From Pseudomonadota bacterium (GTDB lineage Bacteria > Pseudomonadota > Gammaproteobacteria > Burkholderiales > SG8-39), in the NCBI GenBank assembly GCA_021847125.1, contig JAJZUK010000066.1, positions 1 to 6,683 on the forward strand: a stretch of 6,683 nt of DNA. Reading direction: 5' to 3'. Below the pieces are notes generated by a model, which saw only the letters and a program-made list of their open reading frames with translations, did no database searches and was not told the origin of the DNA. The position numbers and the translations under genes are program-made. Below are positions 1 to 6,029 of this stretch, in pieces; position 1 is the stretch's first letter, and each line of letters begins with the position of its first letter.

Positions 1-743
1 TTGATCAGCAGTCCGAGCGAGGGCTCGGTGATCGGTACGCCGATGCCGAGATAGGACAGCGTCGCCTCCAGCGCGATCGCCGCGGCCACCTGCACCGTGG
101 CGACGACGATGAGCGGCGGCAGGCAATTGGGCAGCAGGTGGCGGAATACGATGCGTGCGGGCGGCAGCGCGAGGCAGGTGGCGGCTTCGATATATTCCTT
201 GCCGCGTTCGATCAGCGCCGTGCTGCGCACGGTGCGCGCGTAATAGGCCCATTGCGCCATGATCAATGCGAATATCGTCTTGCCTATTCCCTGCCCGAGC
301 AGCGCGAGCAGGATCAGCGCGATCAGGATCGAGGGAAAGGACAGCTGGACGTCGACCAGGCGCATGATCAGGCTGTCGCTGCGTCCGCCGAAATAAGCCG
401 CGGCGAGGCCCAGCGCGAGTCCGATCAGCAGGGCGCACAGCGTGCTCGTCACGCCTACGGTCAGGCTGATGCGCAGGCCATAGAATATGCCGGACAGGAT
501 ATCGCGCCCCTGGTCGTCGCTGCCGAGCCAGAATGTCAGGCCGTTGTCCGACTTGGAGCCGGGCGGCAGGCGGCCGTCGAGCACGTCCAGCTGTGCCAGG
601 TCGTAGGGATTCTGCGGGGAGAGCTGCGGCGCGAACAGGGCGACCGCCAGAATCAGCGTGAGCAGCACGAGTCCGCCGAGCGCAAGCCGGCTGCGGGCGA
701 ATTCGGCGGCGATGCGCGCCAAAGGCGTTGCTTCGCGCTGCAT
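1..743 (-). CDS. dppC: DppC-type peptide ABC transporter permease (3' end outside window)
   Basis: Inner-membrane permease subunit that would pair with the DppB-type protein to form the channel of a peptide-class ABC importer. The first 247 residues are present; the family is usually about 280-300 long, so only the C-terminal part is missing off the left edge. An N-terminal membrane segment lies at about residues 20-40, followed by a periplasmic loop and the family hallmark FWLGSDDQGRDILSG (71-85) leading into RISLTVG. Further hydrophobic segments lie at about 96-117, 138-163 and 207-228. The cytoplasmic EAA loop that docks on the ATPase is at 186-206 (EAA ... RHLLPN), but its normally conserved glycine is alanine (A192). 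The ATG at 743-741 lies 3 bases after the upstream permease stop, consistent with translational coupling. The symbol is family-level: the substrate (dipeptide, oligopeptide, glutathione, nickel) cannot be read from a permease. Confidence 0.93.
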   Translation of the reverse strand, partial: MQREATPLARIAAEFARSRLALGGLVLLTLILAVALFAPQLSPQNPYDLAQLDVLDGRLPPGSKSDNGLTFWLGSDDQGRDILSGIFYGLRISLTVGVTSTLCALLIGLALGLAAAYFGGRSDSLIMRLVDVQLSFPSILIALILLALLGQGIGKTIFALIMAQWAYYARTVRSTALIERGKEYIEAATCLALPPARIVFRHLLPNCLPPLIVVATVQVAAAIALEATLSYLGIGVPITEPSLGLLI

Positions 744-746
744 TGC

Positions 747-1724
747 CTAAGCCTGCCCCGCGCCGAGGCGCATGCGCGGATCGAGCAGCGAGTAGGCGAG
801 GTCGACGGCGAGGTTGATCAGGATGAACAGGCTCACGATGACCAGCAGGTAGGCGACGATCACCGGGCGGTCGAGCACATTGATTGAATCGATGATCAGC
901 TTGCCCATGCCGGGCCAGGAGAATATCGACTCGGTGACGATCGCGAACGCGATCACCGAGCCGAATTCCAGGCCGATCACGGTGATGATCGGGATCAGGA
1001 TGTTCTTGAGCACGTGCACGCCGACCACGCGCGCGTTCGACAGGCCCTTGGCGCGGGCGAATTTGACGTAGTCCTGCAGCAGTGCCTCGCGCGTGCCGGC
1101 GCTGGTGAGGCGCACGATCAGCGAAAGTTTGAACAGCGCGAGGTTGGTGGCTGGCAGGATCAGGTGGCGCAAGCCGTCCCAGGAGAGGAAGCTCACCGGA
1201 ACGCCGAGCAGCAGGCTGGTCGGACCGCGGCCGTTCGACGGCAGCCAGCCGAGTTCGACGGCGAACAGCATGATCAGCATCAATCCGACCCAGAACGTGG
1301 GCAGGGAGAAGCCGAGGATGGAGCCCGTCATGATCAGCTTGCCCGGCCAGGAGTCGGGCTTCAAGCCCGCCCACAGGCCGAGCGGAATGCCGAGCAGCAC
1401 CGCCATGCCGGTGGCGGCCAGGGCGAGCTCGAGCGTTGCCGGCAGCCGCTCCAGCACCAGCTGCAGCGCCGGGATGTTGTAGGCGAAGGACTTGCCGAGA
1501 TCGCCGGCGAGGGCCTGCTTGACGAAGATCAGGTACTGCTGCCACAGCGGCCGGTCCAGTCCGAGCGCGGCAATCGTGCGCGCGATGTCGGCCTGATCGG
1601 CCTGCGGGCTGATCAGGATGTCCACCGGATTGCCGATCGCATACACGCCGACGAATACCAGCAGCGACATGAAGGCGAGCACGAGCACGCTTTGCAGCAG
1701 GCGGCGGATGATGAATGCGGCCAT
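747..1724 (-). CDS. dppB: DppB-type peptide ABC transporter permease
   Basis: Inner-membrane permease of the DppB/OppB/GsiC class, 325 residues, full length for the family. It begins with the typical short cytoplasmic MAAFIIRRLL and a first membrane segment (about 9-30). A periplasmic region follows, with the family pattern GNPVDILISP (31-40), GLDRPLWQQY (55-64) and GDLGKSF (74-80). Five more membrane segments lie at about 98-120, 130-158, 186-206, 242-264 and 288-312. The EAA-like ATPase-docking loop is at 219-241 and keeps its glycine (KGLSNARVVG, G227). The C-terminus LLDPRMRLG is typical. The gene sits 9 bases after the solute-binding protein stop and 3 bases before the DppC-type start, so it is the middle gene of one operon. 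The Shine-Dalgarno is weak (AGAG overlapping the upstream stop), which suggests translational coupling. The family is certain; the transported substrate is not. Confidence 0.95.
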   Translation of the reverse strand: MAAFIIRRLLQSVLVLAFMSLLVFVGVYAIGNPVDILISPQADQADIARTIAALGLDRPLWQQYLIFVKQALAGDLGKSFAYNIPALQLVLERLPATLELALAATGMAVLLGIPLGLWAGLKPDSWPGKLIMTGSILGFSLPTFWVGLMLIMLFAVELGWLPSNGRGPTSLLLGVPVSFLSWDGLRHLILPATNLALFKLSLIVRLTSAGTREALLQDYVKFARAKGLSNARVVGVHVLKNILIPIITVIGLEFGSVIAFAIVTESIFSWPGMGKLIIDSINVLDRPVIVAYLLVIVSLFILINLAVDLAYSLLDPRMRLGAGQA

Positions 1725-1733
1725 GGCGCGGCT

Positions 1734-3308
1734 CTAGCGCGGGCGGAAATCGCGGGCGAATGTGTATTCGTCGGTGCGCGCGTCGTAAGCGAGGCTCGTT
1801 TCCATCGCCCAGGATGCGAGCTGGTGGTGCAGCAGGATCACCGGCACGTCTTTGAGCGCGAGGCTCGCCGCTTCGCGCGCGACTGCCTCGCGCTTGGCGT
1901 CGTCCAGCGTGGCGAAGTCCTGGCTCAGCAGCGCGTCCACTTGCGGATTCGAGTAGTGGCCCCAATTCCAGGCGCCGTACCCCTTCGCCGCATCTGGGGT
2001 CGCGACGAGCGCGCGCAGCGCCAGGTCGCCCGAAAACGAACCCCAGCCGAGCAGCGCGAAGGAGAATTCGCCTGCGCGCGCTTTGGCGAAATACACGCTC
2101 GCGGGCATGGTTTCCACTTTGGTTTGTATGCCCACGCGCGCCAGCATTTGCGCCAGCGCCTGCGCCAGCTGTTCGTCATTGACGTAGCGGTCGTTGGGCG
2201 CGTCCAGCGTGACGGCGAAGCCGTCGGGATAACCGGCCGCAGCCAGCAGCTTTTTCGCGGCCTCGGGGTCGTAGGTTTCGGCCTTGAGCGCGGCGACATG
2301 GCCGAATACGGGCGGCGAGACCAGATTGCCCGCGGCGATCGCATTGCCTTCCATGACGCGCTCCACGATCGCGCGGCGGTTGATCGCCTTGGAAATCGCC
2401 AGCCGCACGCGCGCATCCATGAACGGGTTATGCGCGAGCGGCTTGCCCGACTTGTCGGTCAGGTGCGGCGGATGTTCGCGGTACTGGTCCATATGCAGGA
2501 ACAGGGTGCGCCAGGAAACTTTCTGTTCCAGGCGAAAATTCGGGTTCGACTTGAGCCGGGTCAGATCGGCGGTGGGGATGTTCTCGATCGCGTCCACGTC
2601 GCCGGCGAGCAGCGCGGCGATGCGCGCGGTGTCTGCCGGCAGTATGCGCAGCGTCACCCTGTCCCAGGGAGCGGGCTTTCCTTTCGGCCAACCCCAGTAG
2701 GCGTCGTTGCGCGCGAGCTCGATGCGGTCGCCGCGGGCGAAGCGCACGAGCTTGTACGGGCCGGTGCCGATGGCGGCCTTGCCGCTGTCGAAATCTTCGG
2801 TGCTCGCGCCCGCGGCTGCCTTCTTCGACACGATGAAAATCGAATCGAGATCGTAAGGCAGCATCGCATAGGGCGCGGCGGTCTTGAATCTCAGCGTCCA
2901 GGGATCGACGATTTTGGTGGAGACGATGGCTTTGACGAAACCGGTAAACGGTCCCGGGCTGGCGGCGAGCGTCGCGGGGCGCTGCAGCGAAAACACCACG
3001 TCCGTTGCAGTGAAATCCGAGCCGTCGTGGAACTTGACGCCGCGGCGCAGTTTGAATTCCCAGGTGGTCGAATCGATCGCGCGCCAGGAAAGCGCCAATC
3101 CGGGGATCAGGCGCGCATTCGCATCCACGTGCACCAAGGCGTCGAATATGTGCCAGGCGGCGTTGTTGTTGGGGGCGACATTGAGGAAATGCGGATCGAG
3201 CGAAGTCACGTCGGCAGCGAGGCCGACGCGCAATTCCGCGGCGGCCGCGGGCAGCGCGGCGAGCGCCAGCACGGCACAAATTAGACATCTCGCCCAGCGA
3301 ACGACCAT
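1734..3308 (-). CDS. Peptide-type ABC transporter substrate-binding protein (SBP family 5)
   Basis: Periplasmic solute receptor that captures the ligand and delivers it to the two downstream permeases; 524 residues, normal for the DppA/OppA/GsiB family. Residues 1-24 form a Sec signal peptide (positive start, hydrophobic core, cleavage expected after the alanine run before ELRVGL); no lipobox cysteine is present. Mature-protein landmarks are SLDPH (36-40), the family signature TWEFKLRRGVKFHDG (82-96) followed by FTATDVVFSL, IGTGPYKLVRF (180-190), DPEAAKKLLAAAGYPDG (347-363) and YGAWNWGHYSNPQVDALL near residues 444-461. The ATG at 3308-3306 is preceded on its strand by GAGAGGA (3317-3323) at 8 bases, which fixes the start. 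It is the first gene of the operon and is transcribed divergently from cofD. The ligand could be di- or oligopeptides, glutathione, an opine or a metal chelate; nothing in the sequence decides this. Confidence 0.95.
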   Translation of the reverse strand: MVVRWARCLICAVLALAALPAAAAELRVGLAADVTSLDPHFLNVAPNNNAAWHIFDALVHVDANARLIPGLALSWRAIDSTTWEFKLRRGVKFHDGSDFTATDVVFSLQRPATLAASPGPFTGFVKAIVSTKIVDPWTLRFKTAAPYAMLPYDLDSIFIVSKKAAAGASTEDFDSGKAAIGTGPYKLVRFARGDRIELARNDAYWGWPKGKPAPWDRVTLRILPADTARIAALLAGDVDAIENIPTADLTRLKSNPNFRLEQKVSWRTLFLHMDQYREHPPHLTDKSGKPLAHNPFMDARVRLAISKAINRRAIVERVMEGNAIAAGNLVSPPVFGHVAALKAETYDPEAAKKLLAAAGYPDGFAVTLDAPNDRYVNDEQLAQALAQMLARVGIQTKVETMPASVYFAKARAGEFSFALLGWGSFSGDLALRALVATPDAAKGYGAWNWGHYSNPQVDALLSQDFATLDDAKREAVAREAASLALKDVPVILLHHQLASWAMETSLAYDARTDEYTFARDFRPR

Positions 3309-3374
3309 GTCCTGAATCCTCTCGGCATGGAAGACGGAAAGGACTGTGCGGCGCCTGCCGCAAAGCCGGTTTCG

Positions 3375-3380
3375 AGTATA
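3375..3380 (-). promoter_or_regulatory. Candidate -10 hexamer for the peptide transporter operon
   Basis: On the minus strand this reads TATACT, five of six matches to the sigma-70 -10 consensus. It would give a leader of about 60 bases before the solute-binding protein start. No good TTGACA-like -35 lies 16-18 bases upstream; that region is instead occupied by the left arm of the 13-base inverted repeat, so any promoter here may depend on a bound regulator. This is an inference from position and base match only. Confidence 0.35.
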
Positions 3381-3386
3381 GCGGAA

Positions 3387-3441
3387 GCGGACGGCGCGGC
3401 GCGTGGCATGCGCACGCTTCGCCCGGGGCCGCGCCGTCCGC
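3387..3441. repeat. Perfect 13-base inverted repeat between divergent genes
   Basis: The left arm 3387-3399 (GCGGACGGCGCGG) and right arm 3429-3441 (CCGCGCCGTCCGC) are perfect reverse complements separated by 29 bases. Inside the gap a second small inverted repeat, GCGTG (3401-3405) and CACGC (3413-3417), is nested. No T-run follows on either strand, so it does not look like an intrinsic terminator. Its location between outward-facing -10-like hexamers at 3375-3380 (minus) and 3453-3458 (plus) fits a shared operator or a cruciform-forming element. The function is inferred. Confidence 0.6.
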
Positions 3442-3452
3442 GGCGGATCGGG

Positions 3453-3458
3453 TATAAG
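3453..3458 (+). promoter_or_regulatory. Candidate distal -10 hexamer for cofD
   Basis: TATAAG matches the -10 consensus at five of six positions and sits in a short A/T-rich patch of an otherwise very GC-rich spacer. It has no recognisable -35; the right arm of the inverted repeat covers that place. Transcription from here would give a leader of about 100 bases to cofD. Weak evidence. Confidence 0.25.
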
Positions 3459-3531
3459 ATTGCCGGGGAACGCCGGCGGGTCGGCGGCGGCAGCGCTTGT
3501 CGCCGCACGCGCGCTGCGCGCCGCGCTCGTC

Positions 3532-3537
3532 TACAAT
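3532..3537 (+). promoter_or_regulatory. Candidate proximal -10 hexamer for cofD
   Basis: TACAAT (in CTACAATCC) matches five of six -10 positions and lies 25 bases before the cofD start. A transcript starting about 7 bases downstream would have a short leader holding only the Shine-Dalgarno AGGGGAG. The -35 region is GC-rich with no TTGACA-like match, so the assignment rests on the -10 and its position. Confidence 0.4.
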
Positions 3538-3551
3538 CCGGGAAAAGCAGC

Positions 3552-3558
3552 AGGGGAG
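3552..3558 (+). promoter_or_regulatory. Shine-Dalgarno that fixes the cofD start
   Basis: AGGGGAG lies 4 bases before the ATG at 3563. The same reading frame is open further upstream from an ATG at 3497, but that would add 22 residues (starting MSPHARCAPR) that are not part of the CofD fold, and it lacks a comparable ribosome-binding site. The start at 3563 is therefore preferred. Confidence 0.75.
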
Positions 3559-3562
3559 ATCA

Positions 3563-4531
3563 ATGGGAACTGTGGTCGCATTGTCGGGTCAGGTAGGCGG
3601 GGCCAAGCTCGCCGACGGGTTGCGGCGCCTGCGCGGCAAGGATCTTGCCGTGATCGTCAATACCGGCGACGACCACGAGGTTTTCGGCCTGGCGTTCTCG
3701 CCCGACATCGATACCATGTTGTACACCCTCAGTGGCGTTGCAAGCCCGGCAGCCGGCTGGGAACCGGCCGGCGAGACCTATGCACTGCACGACATGCTGC
3801 ACCGTCTGGGCTCGGAGCGCCGGGTGCGCGTGGGTGACCGCTCCTACGCGCTGCCGCTGCTGCGCACCGAGGCCCTGCGCCAGGAAAGCACCCTGAGCCA
3901 GATCACGCTCGGATTCTGCAAGACGCTGGGCATCGATGCGCGCGTGCTGCCGATGAGCAACGATCCGGTGCGCACGGTCGTGGTCACCGAGGATGGGCAC
4001 GTGAGCTACCACGAATATCTCACCGAACTGGAATGCGCTCCCGTGGTGAAAGGCTTTCTGTATGCCGGTGCGGACGTCGCGCGCATTCCCGAGGAGGTGC
4101 TGGAGGCGCTGTATGCGCCCGACCTCGAGGCGGTCGTGCTGTGTCCGGCGAACCCCTACCACACGATACAGCCCATCCTCGCGGTGCAGGGCATGCGCGA
4201 GCTGCTGCGCGGGTGCGGCGCGCCGGTCATTGCGGTGAGCCCGATCGTCGGCGACCGCGCGCTCAAGGGCGCGGCGGGCAAGATGATGCAGGAATTGGGG
4301 CATGAGGTATCGGCACGCAGGGCGGCGCTCGAGTACTACCGGCTGATCGACGGCTGCATCATCGACAGCGTGGATGAGGCGGCTGCCGAGGGCATACGCG
4401 CCTGCGGCATCGATGTCGCAGTGGCGCCGACGATCATGCGCTCGGACGACGACCGCGCAGCGCTGGCGCAGGTGGTGCTCGATCTCGCGCAAACGGTGCG
4501 CGCACGCAAGGAAGCGGAACTCAGCAGCTAG
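3563..4531 (+). CDS. cofD: Divergent CofD-family protein (2-phospho-L-lactate transferase-like)
   Basis: Belongs to the CofD/FbiA family, cytoplasmic enzymes that transfer a phospho-organic acid from a guanosine-diphosphate-activated donor to the deazaflavin Fo in coenzyme F420 biosynthesis. The length is 322 residues, as usual. Family blocks in order: N-terminal nucleotide-binding loop SGQVGGAKLADGL (8-20), metal/substrate motif NTGDDHEVFGL (33-43), SPDIDTMLYTLSG (46-58), GWEPAGETY (65-73), LPLLRTEAL (97-105), VLPMSNDPVRT (128-138), PANPYHTIQPILAVQG (195-210) and VSPIVG (225-230) with the following KGAAGKMM. It departs from the pattern I know: the usual GGVGG loop has Gln at position 10, the usual LGDRDLA block reads VGDRSYA (90-96), and PSNP..SI reads PANPYHTI. 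Function on Fo is thus likely by family but not assured. It is the first gene after the divergent spacer, and a DUF2520 gene follows 43 bases later. No cofC, cofE or cofG/H gene is visible in the window. Confidence 0.85.
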   Translation: MGTVVALSGQVGGAKLADGLRRLRGKDLAVIVNTGDDHEVFGLAFSPDIDTMLYTLSGVASPAAGWEPAGETYALHDMLHRLGSERRVRVGDRSYALPLLRTEALRQESTLSQITLGFCKTLGIDARVLPMSNDPVRTVVVTEDGHVSYHEYLTELECAPVVKGFLYAGADVARIPEEVLEALYAPDLEAVVLCPANPYHTIQPILAVQGMRELLRGCGAPVIAVSPIVGDRALKGAAGKMMQELGHEVSARRAALEYYRLIDGCIIDSVDEAAAEGIRACGIDVAVAPTIMRSDDDRAALAQVVLDLAQTVRARKEAELSS

Positions 4532-4574
4532 CAGACGCCATCGCGCCGCATTCTTGCCTCGGGGAATGAAGCAA

Positions 4575-5465
4575 ATGCCACAGCAAGACCGGATCGGGCT
4601 GCGCATCGGATTCATAGGCGCAGGCCGGGTAGCCAAGGGCCTGGCCTGGGGCCTGGCGCAGGGCGGCGAGCGCGTGGTCGCCGCCGCCAGCCGCAGTCCG
4701 GCTTCGGCCGCGCAGCTTGCGGCAAGGATCGCCGGCTGTCAGACTGCTGCCACGGCGCAGGTCGTCATCGACAGCAGCGACTTGGTGTTCGTCACCGTTC
4801 CGGACGATGCGATTGCGGCGGTCGCCGACAGTCTCAGGTGGCGCAAGGACCTGGCGGTAGTCCACTGCAGCGGCGCCACCGAGGTGGCGGCGCTCGCGGG
4901 TGCAGCGCGCGCGGGCGCGCGGATCGGCGGTTTTCATCCCCTGCAGCTGTTTGCTGATCCGGACGTGGCTCTGGCCGGACTGCCCGGCTGCACCATCGCG
5001 ATCGAAGCCGAAGAGCCGCTGCTGAGTCGACTGGAGCAACTGGCGCAGGCGCTGCGCTGCCGCACCATACGCCTGCCGCCCGGTTGCCGTGCGCGCTATC
5101 ACGCGGCCGCTCATTACGCGGCGGGCTTTGTCATCACTCTGCTCAACGAGGCGGTCGAGCTCTGGCGCAGCTTCGGCGTAGAGCGCGAGGACACGATACA
5201 CGCGCTGCTGCCGCTGCTGCGCGGAACCGCAGCCTCGGTGGAGCGCTCGGGCCTGGCTCAGGGCCTGGCCGGCACCTATTCGCGCGGCGATATCGGCACG
5301 CTGGAGAAGCACCTCGCCGATCTGGCCCGCGTCGGTCCGGACGCCTTGCATCTGTATTGCGAACTGGGCTTGCGCTCGATCCCGCTGGGGCTGGAGCGCG
5401 GCGCCTACGACGAGCAGCGCGCCGAAGCGATGCGCGCGCTGCTGCAGCGCGCATTGAACTCCTAA
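4575..5465 (+). CDS. Rossmann-like and DUF2520 domain protein
   Basis: Predicted cytoplasmic NAD(P)-binding protein of 296 residues; the molecular function of the family is not established to my knowledge. The N-terminal Rossmann domain has the dinucleotide loop GFIGAGRVA (12-20), a second-strand end ASRSPASA (38-45) of the type that often favours NADP, and VTVPDDAI (73-80). The DUF2520 hallmarks follow: VHCSGATE (96-103), GFHPLQLF (119-126), YHAAAHYAAGF (175-185) and SRGDIGTLEKHL (236-247). The helical C-terminal half resembles the dimerisation domain of 6-phosphogluconate or pyrroline-5-carboxylate reductase-like proteins. The start at 4575 is chosen because GGGGA (4561-4565) is 9 bases upstream; an ATG at 4566 would add three residues but has no properly spaced site. 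Lying 43 bases after cofD on the same strand, it is probably co-transcribed. A redox partner role for the CofD product is speculation. Confidence 0.88.
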   Translation: MPQQDRIGLRIGFIGAGRVAKGLAWGLAQGGERVVAAASRSPASAAQLAARIAGCQTAATAQVVIDSSDLVFVTVPDDAIAAVADSLRWRKDLAVVHCSGATEVAALAGAARAGARIGGFHPLQLFADPDVALAGLPGCTIAIEAEEPLLSRLEQLAQALRCRTIRLPPGCRARYHAAAHYAAGFVITLLNEAVELWRSFGVEREDTIHALLPLLRGTAASVERSGLAQGLAGTYSRGDIGTLEKHLADLARVGPDALHLYCELGLRSIPLGLERGAYDEQRAEAMRALLQRALNS

Positions 5466-5502
5466 GGTCCGTTGACATTCACCGCGTGCTGAAGATCAAC
5501 AG

Positions 5503-5557
5503 ACCCTGGAAGGCTGGAACGGCACCGGTCGAAGCGGTACCATGGCGAGACCAGGGT
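5503..5557. repeat. Nested inverted repeat in the gap after the DUF2520 gene
   Basis: The outer arms ACCCTGG (5503-5509) and CCAGGGT (5551-5557) are perfect complements. Inside them GGCACCG (5521-5527) and CGGTACC (5535-5541) pair at six of seven positions around a 7-base loop. There is no T-run afterwards, so it is not a standard terminator. It lies in the 158-base gap between the DUF2520 gene and the small secreted protein; the rest of that gap shows a perfect TTGACA at 5472-5477 but no matching -10. It could be a structured leader, a factor-assisted stop, or chance in GC-rich DNA. Confidence 0.35.
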
Positions 5558-5610
5558 TCGACGCGTTGGCCGCAGCGGCTGGCGCCGGGGTTGCTGTCAA
5601 TATCCATGCG

Positions 5611-5617
5611 AGGGGAG
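5611..5617 (+). promoter_or_regulatory. Shine-Dalgarno of the small secreted protein
   Basis: AGGGGAG stands 6 bases before the ATG at 5624 and decides this start. The open frame continues far upstream across the DUF2520 gene but has no signal peptide there; only the 5624 start gives a clean export signal. Confidence 0.75.
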
Positions 5618-5623
5618 AGACAC

Positions 5624-5962
5624 ATGATTCGGCTGATCGTCGCATTTGCGCTTGCCTGCAGCTGCAACGCGGCGCTGGCGCAGAAGAAAATGTACCGTTG
5701 CGGCAATCAGTTCCAGGAGCGTCCCTGCGCGGGCCCGCAGTCGGAACCGGCAGCGCAGGCCGGTCCGCAGCAGCAGCAGGAAACTGCGGCCAAGCGTCGT
5801 GCGCGCGAGCAGGCAATCCATCAGGCCAAGTGCGACGACTATGCCGAGGAACTCGCCGACATCGAGCGGCGCATCAAGGCTGGAGCCGACCGTGACGTGA
5901 TGGACCAATTCAGGCGCAGACAGAAAGAAATGCGCATCCGCATCGAGCGCAACTGCAAGTGA
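5624..5962 (+). CDS. Small secreted four-cysteine protein, DUF4124-like
   Basis: A 112-residue exported protein of unknown function. Residues 1-19 form a signal peptide with cleavage expected after ALA (17-19). The mature N-terminus has MYRCGNQFQERPC (23-35), which resembles the start of DUF4124-type periplasmic domains (Y-x-C ... PC); the match is short and the usual longer beta-hairpin core is reduced. A Gln/Ala-rich linker (39-56) follows, then a strongly charged helical segment (57-109) that could form a coiled coil. The mature protein has exactly four cysteines (26, 35, 70, 111), an even number that suits two disulfides in the periplasm. The two other cysteines (12, 14) are in the signal peptide and do not make a convincing lipobox. 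The gene stands alone between gaps of 158 and 151 bases, so it is probably its own transcription unit. Family assignment is tentative; the coding call is firm. Confidence 0.82.
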   Translation: MIRLIVAFALACSCNAALAQKKMYRCGNQFQERPCAGPQSEPAAQAGPQQQQETAAKRRAREQAIHQAKCDDYAEELADIERRIKAGADRDVMDQFRRRQKEMRIRIERNCK

Positions 5963-5984
5963 GCGCGCCTGACCGATCCCTAAA

Positions 5985-6015
5985 GGCCGTAGCGAAATGC
6001 ATTTTCGCAACGGTC
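5985..6015 (+). repeat. Imperfect 13-base-arm hairpin after the small secreted gene
   Basis: The left arm 5985-5997 and right arm 6003-6015 pair along 13 positions with one G-U wobble and one A-A mismatch around a 5-base loop (TGCAT). The core is GCGAAA/TTTCGC. It begins 22 bases after the stop of the small secreted gene. There is no terminal U-run, so it is at best an atypical terminator; it could instead stabilise a 3' end, be an operator for fadD, or be a copy of a dispersed palindromic repeat. Confidence 0.5.
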
Positions 6016-6029
6016 CGATATGGGGGAGC

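Noticed and set aside
138..887. Plus-strand frame of 249 codons at the left end
   Set aside because: Antisense to the DppC-type permease, whose membrane segments and EAA loop are clear on the other strand; composition is low in hydrophobics and repetitive in Arg/Gln/Asp.
1014..3284. Very long plus-strand open frame (756 codons) opposite the solute-binding protein and permease genes
   Set aside because: It is antisense to two unmistakable transporter genes. Its translation is rich in Arg, Gln, Gly and His with no recognisable domain, as expected for a stop-poor antisense frame in GC-rich DNA.
3563..4531. Assignment as a YvcK/GlmR-type gluconeogenesis factor rather than CofD
   Set aside because: The NTGDD...GL, SPDIDT..YTL and GW...ET blocks are CofD-type; the VADDGGSSG-type motif of YvcK is absent.
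3560..4636. Minus-strand open frame of 358 codons opposite cofD
   Set aside because: Its translation has no family motifs, while the plus-strand frame carries all the CofD blocks in order and a good Shine-Dalgarno.
5472..5500. Sigma-70 promoter with perfect TTGACA
   Set aside because: At spacings of 16, 17 and 18 bases the hexamers are GATCAA, ATCAAC and TCAACA, all poor -10 matches, so it is not listed as a feature.
5084..5623. Upstream extension of the small secreted protein frame
   Set aside because: It overlaps the DUF2520 coding region in another frame and gives Arg/Ala-rich sequence with no motif. The ATG at 5624 has a strong Shine-Dalgarno and yields a signal peptide.
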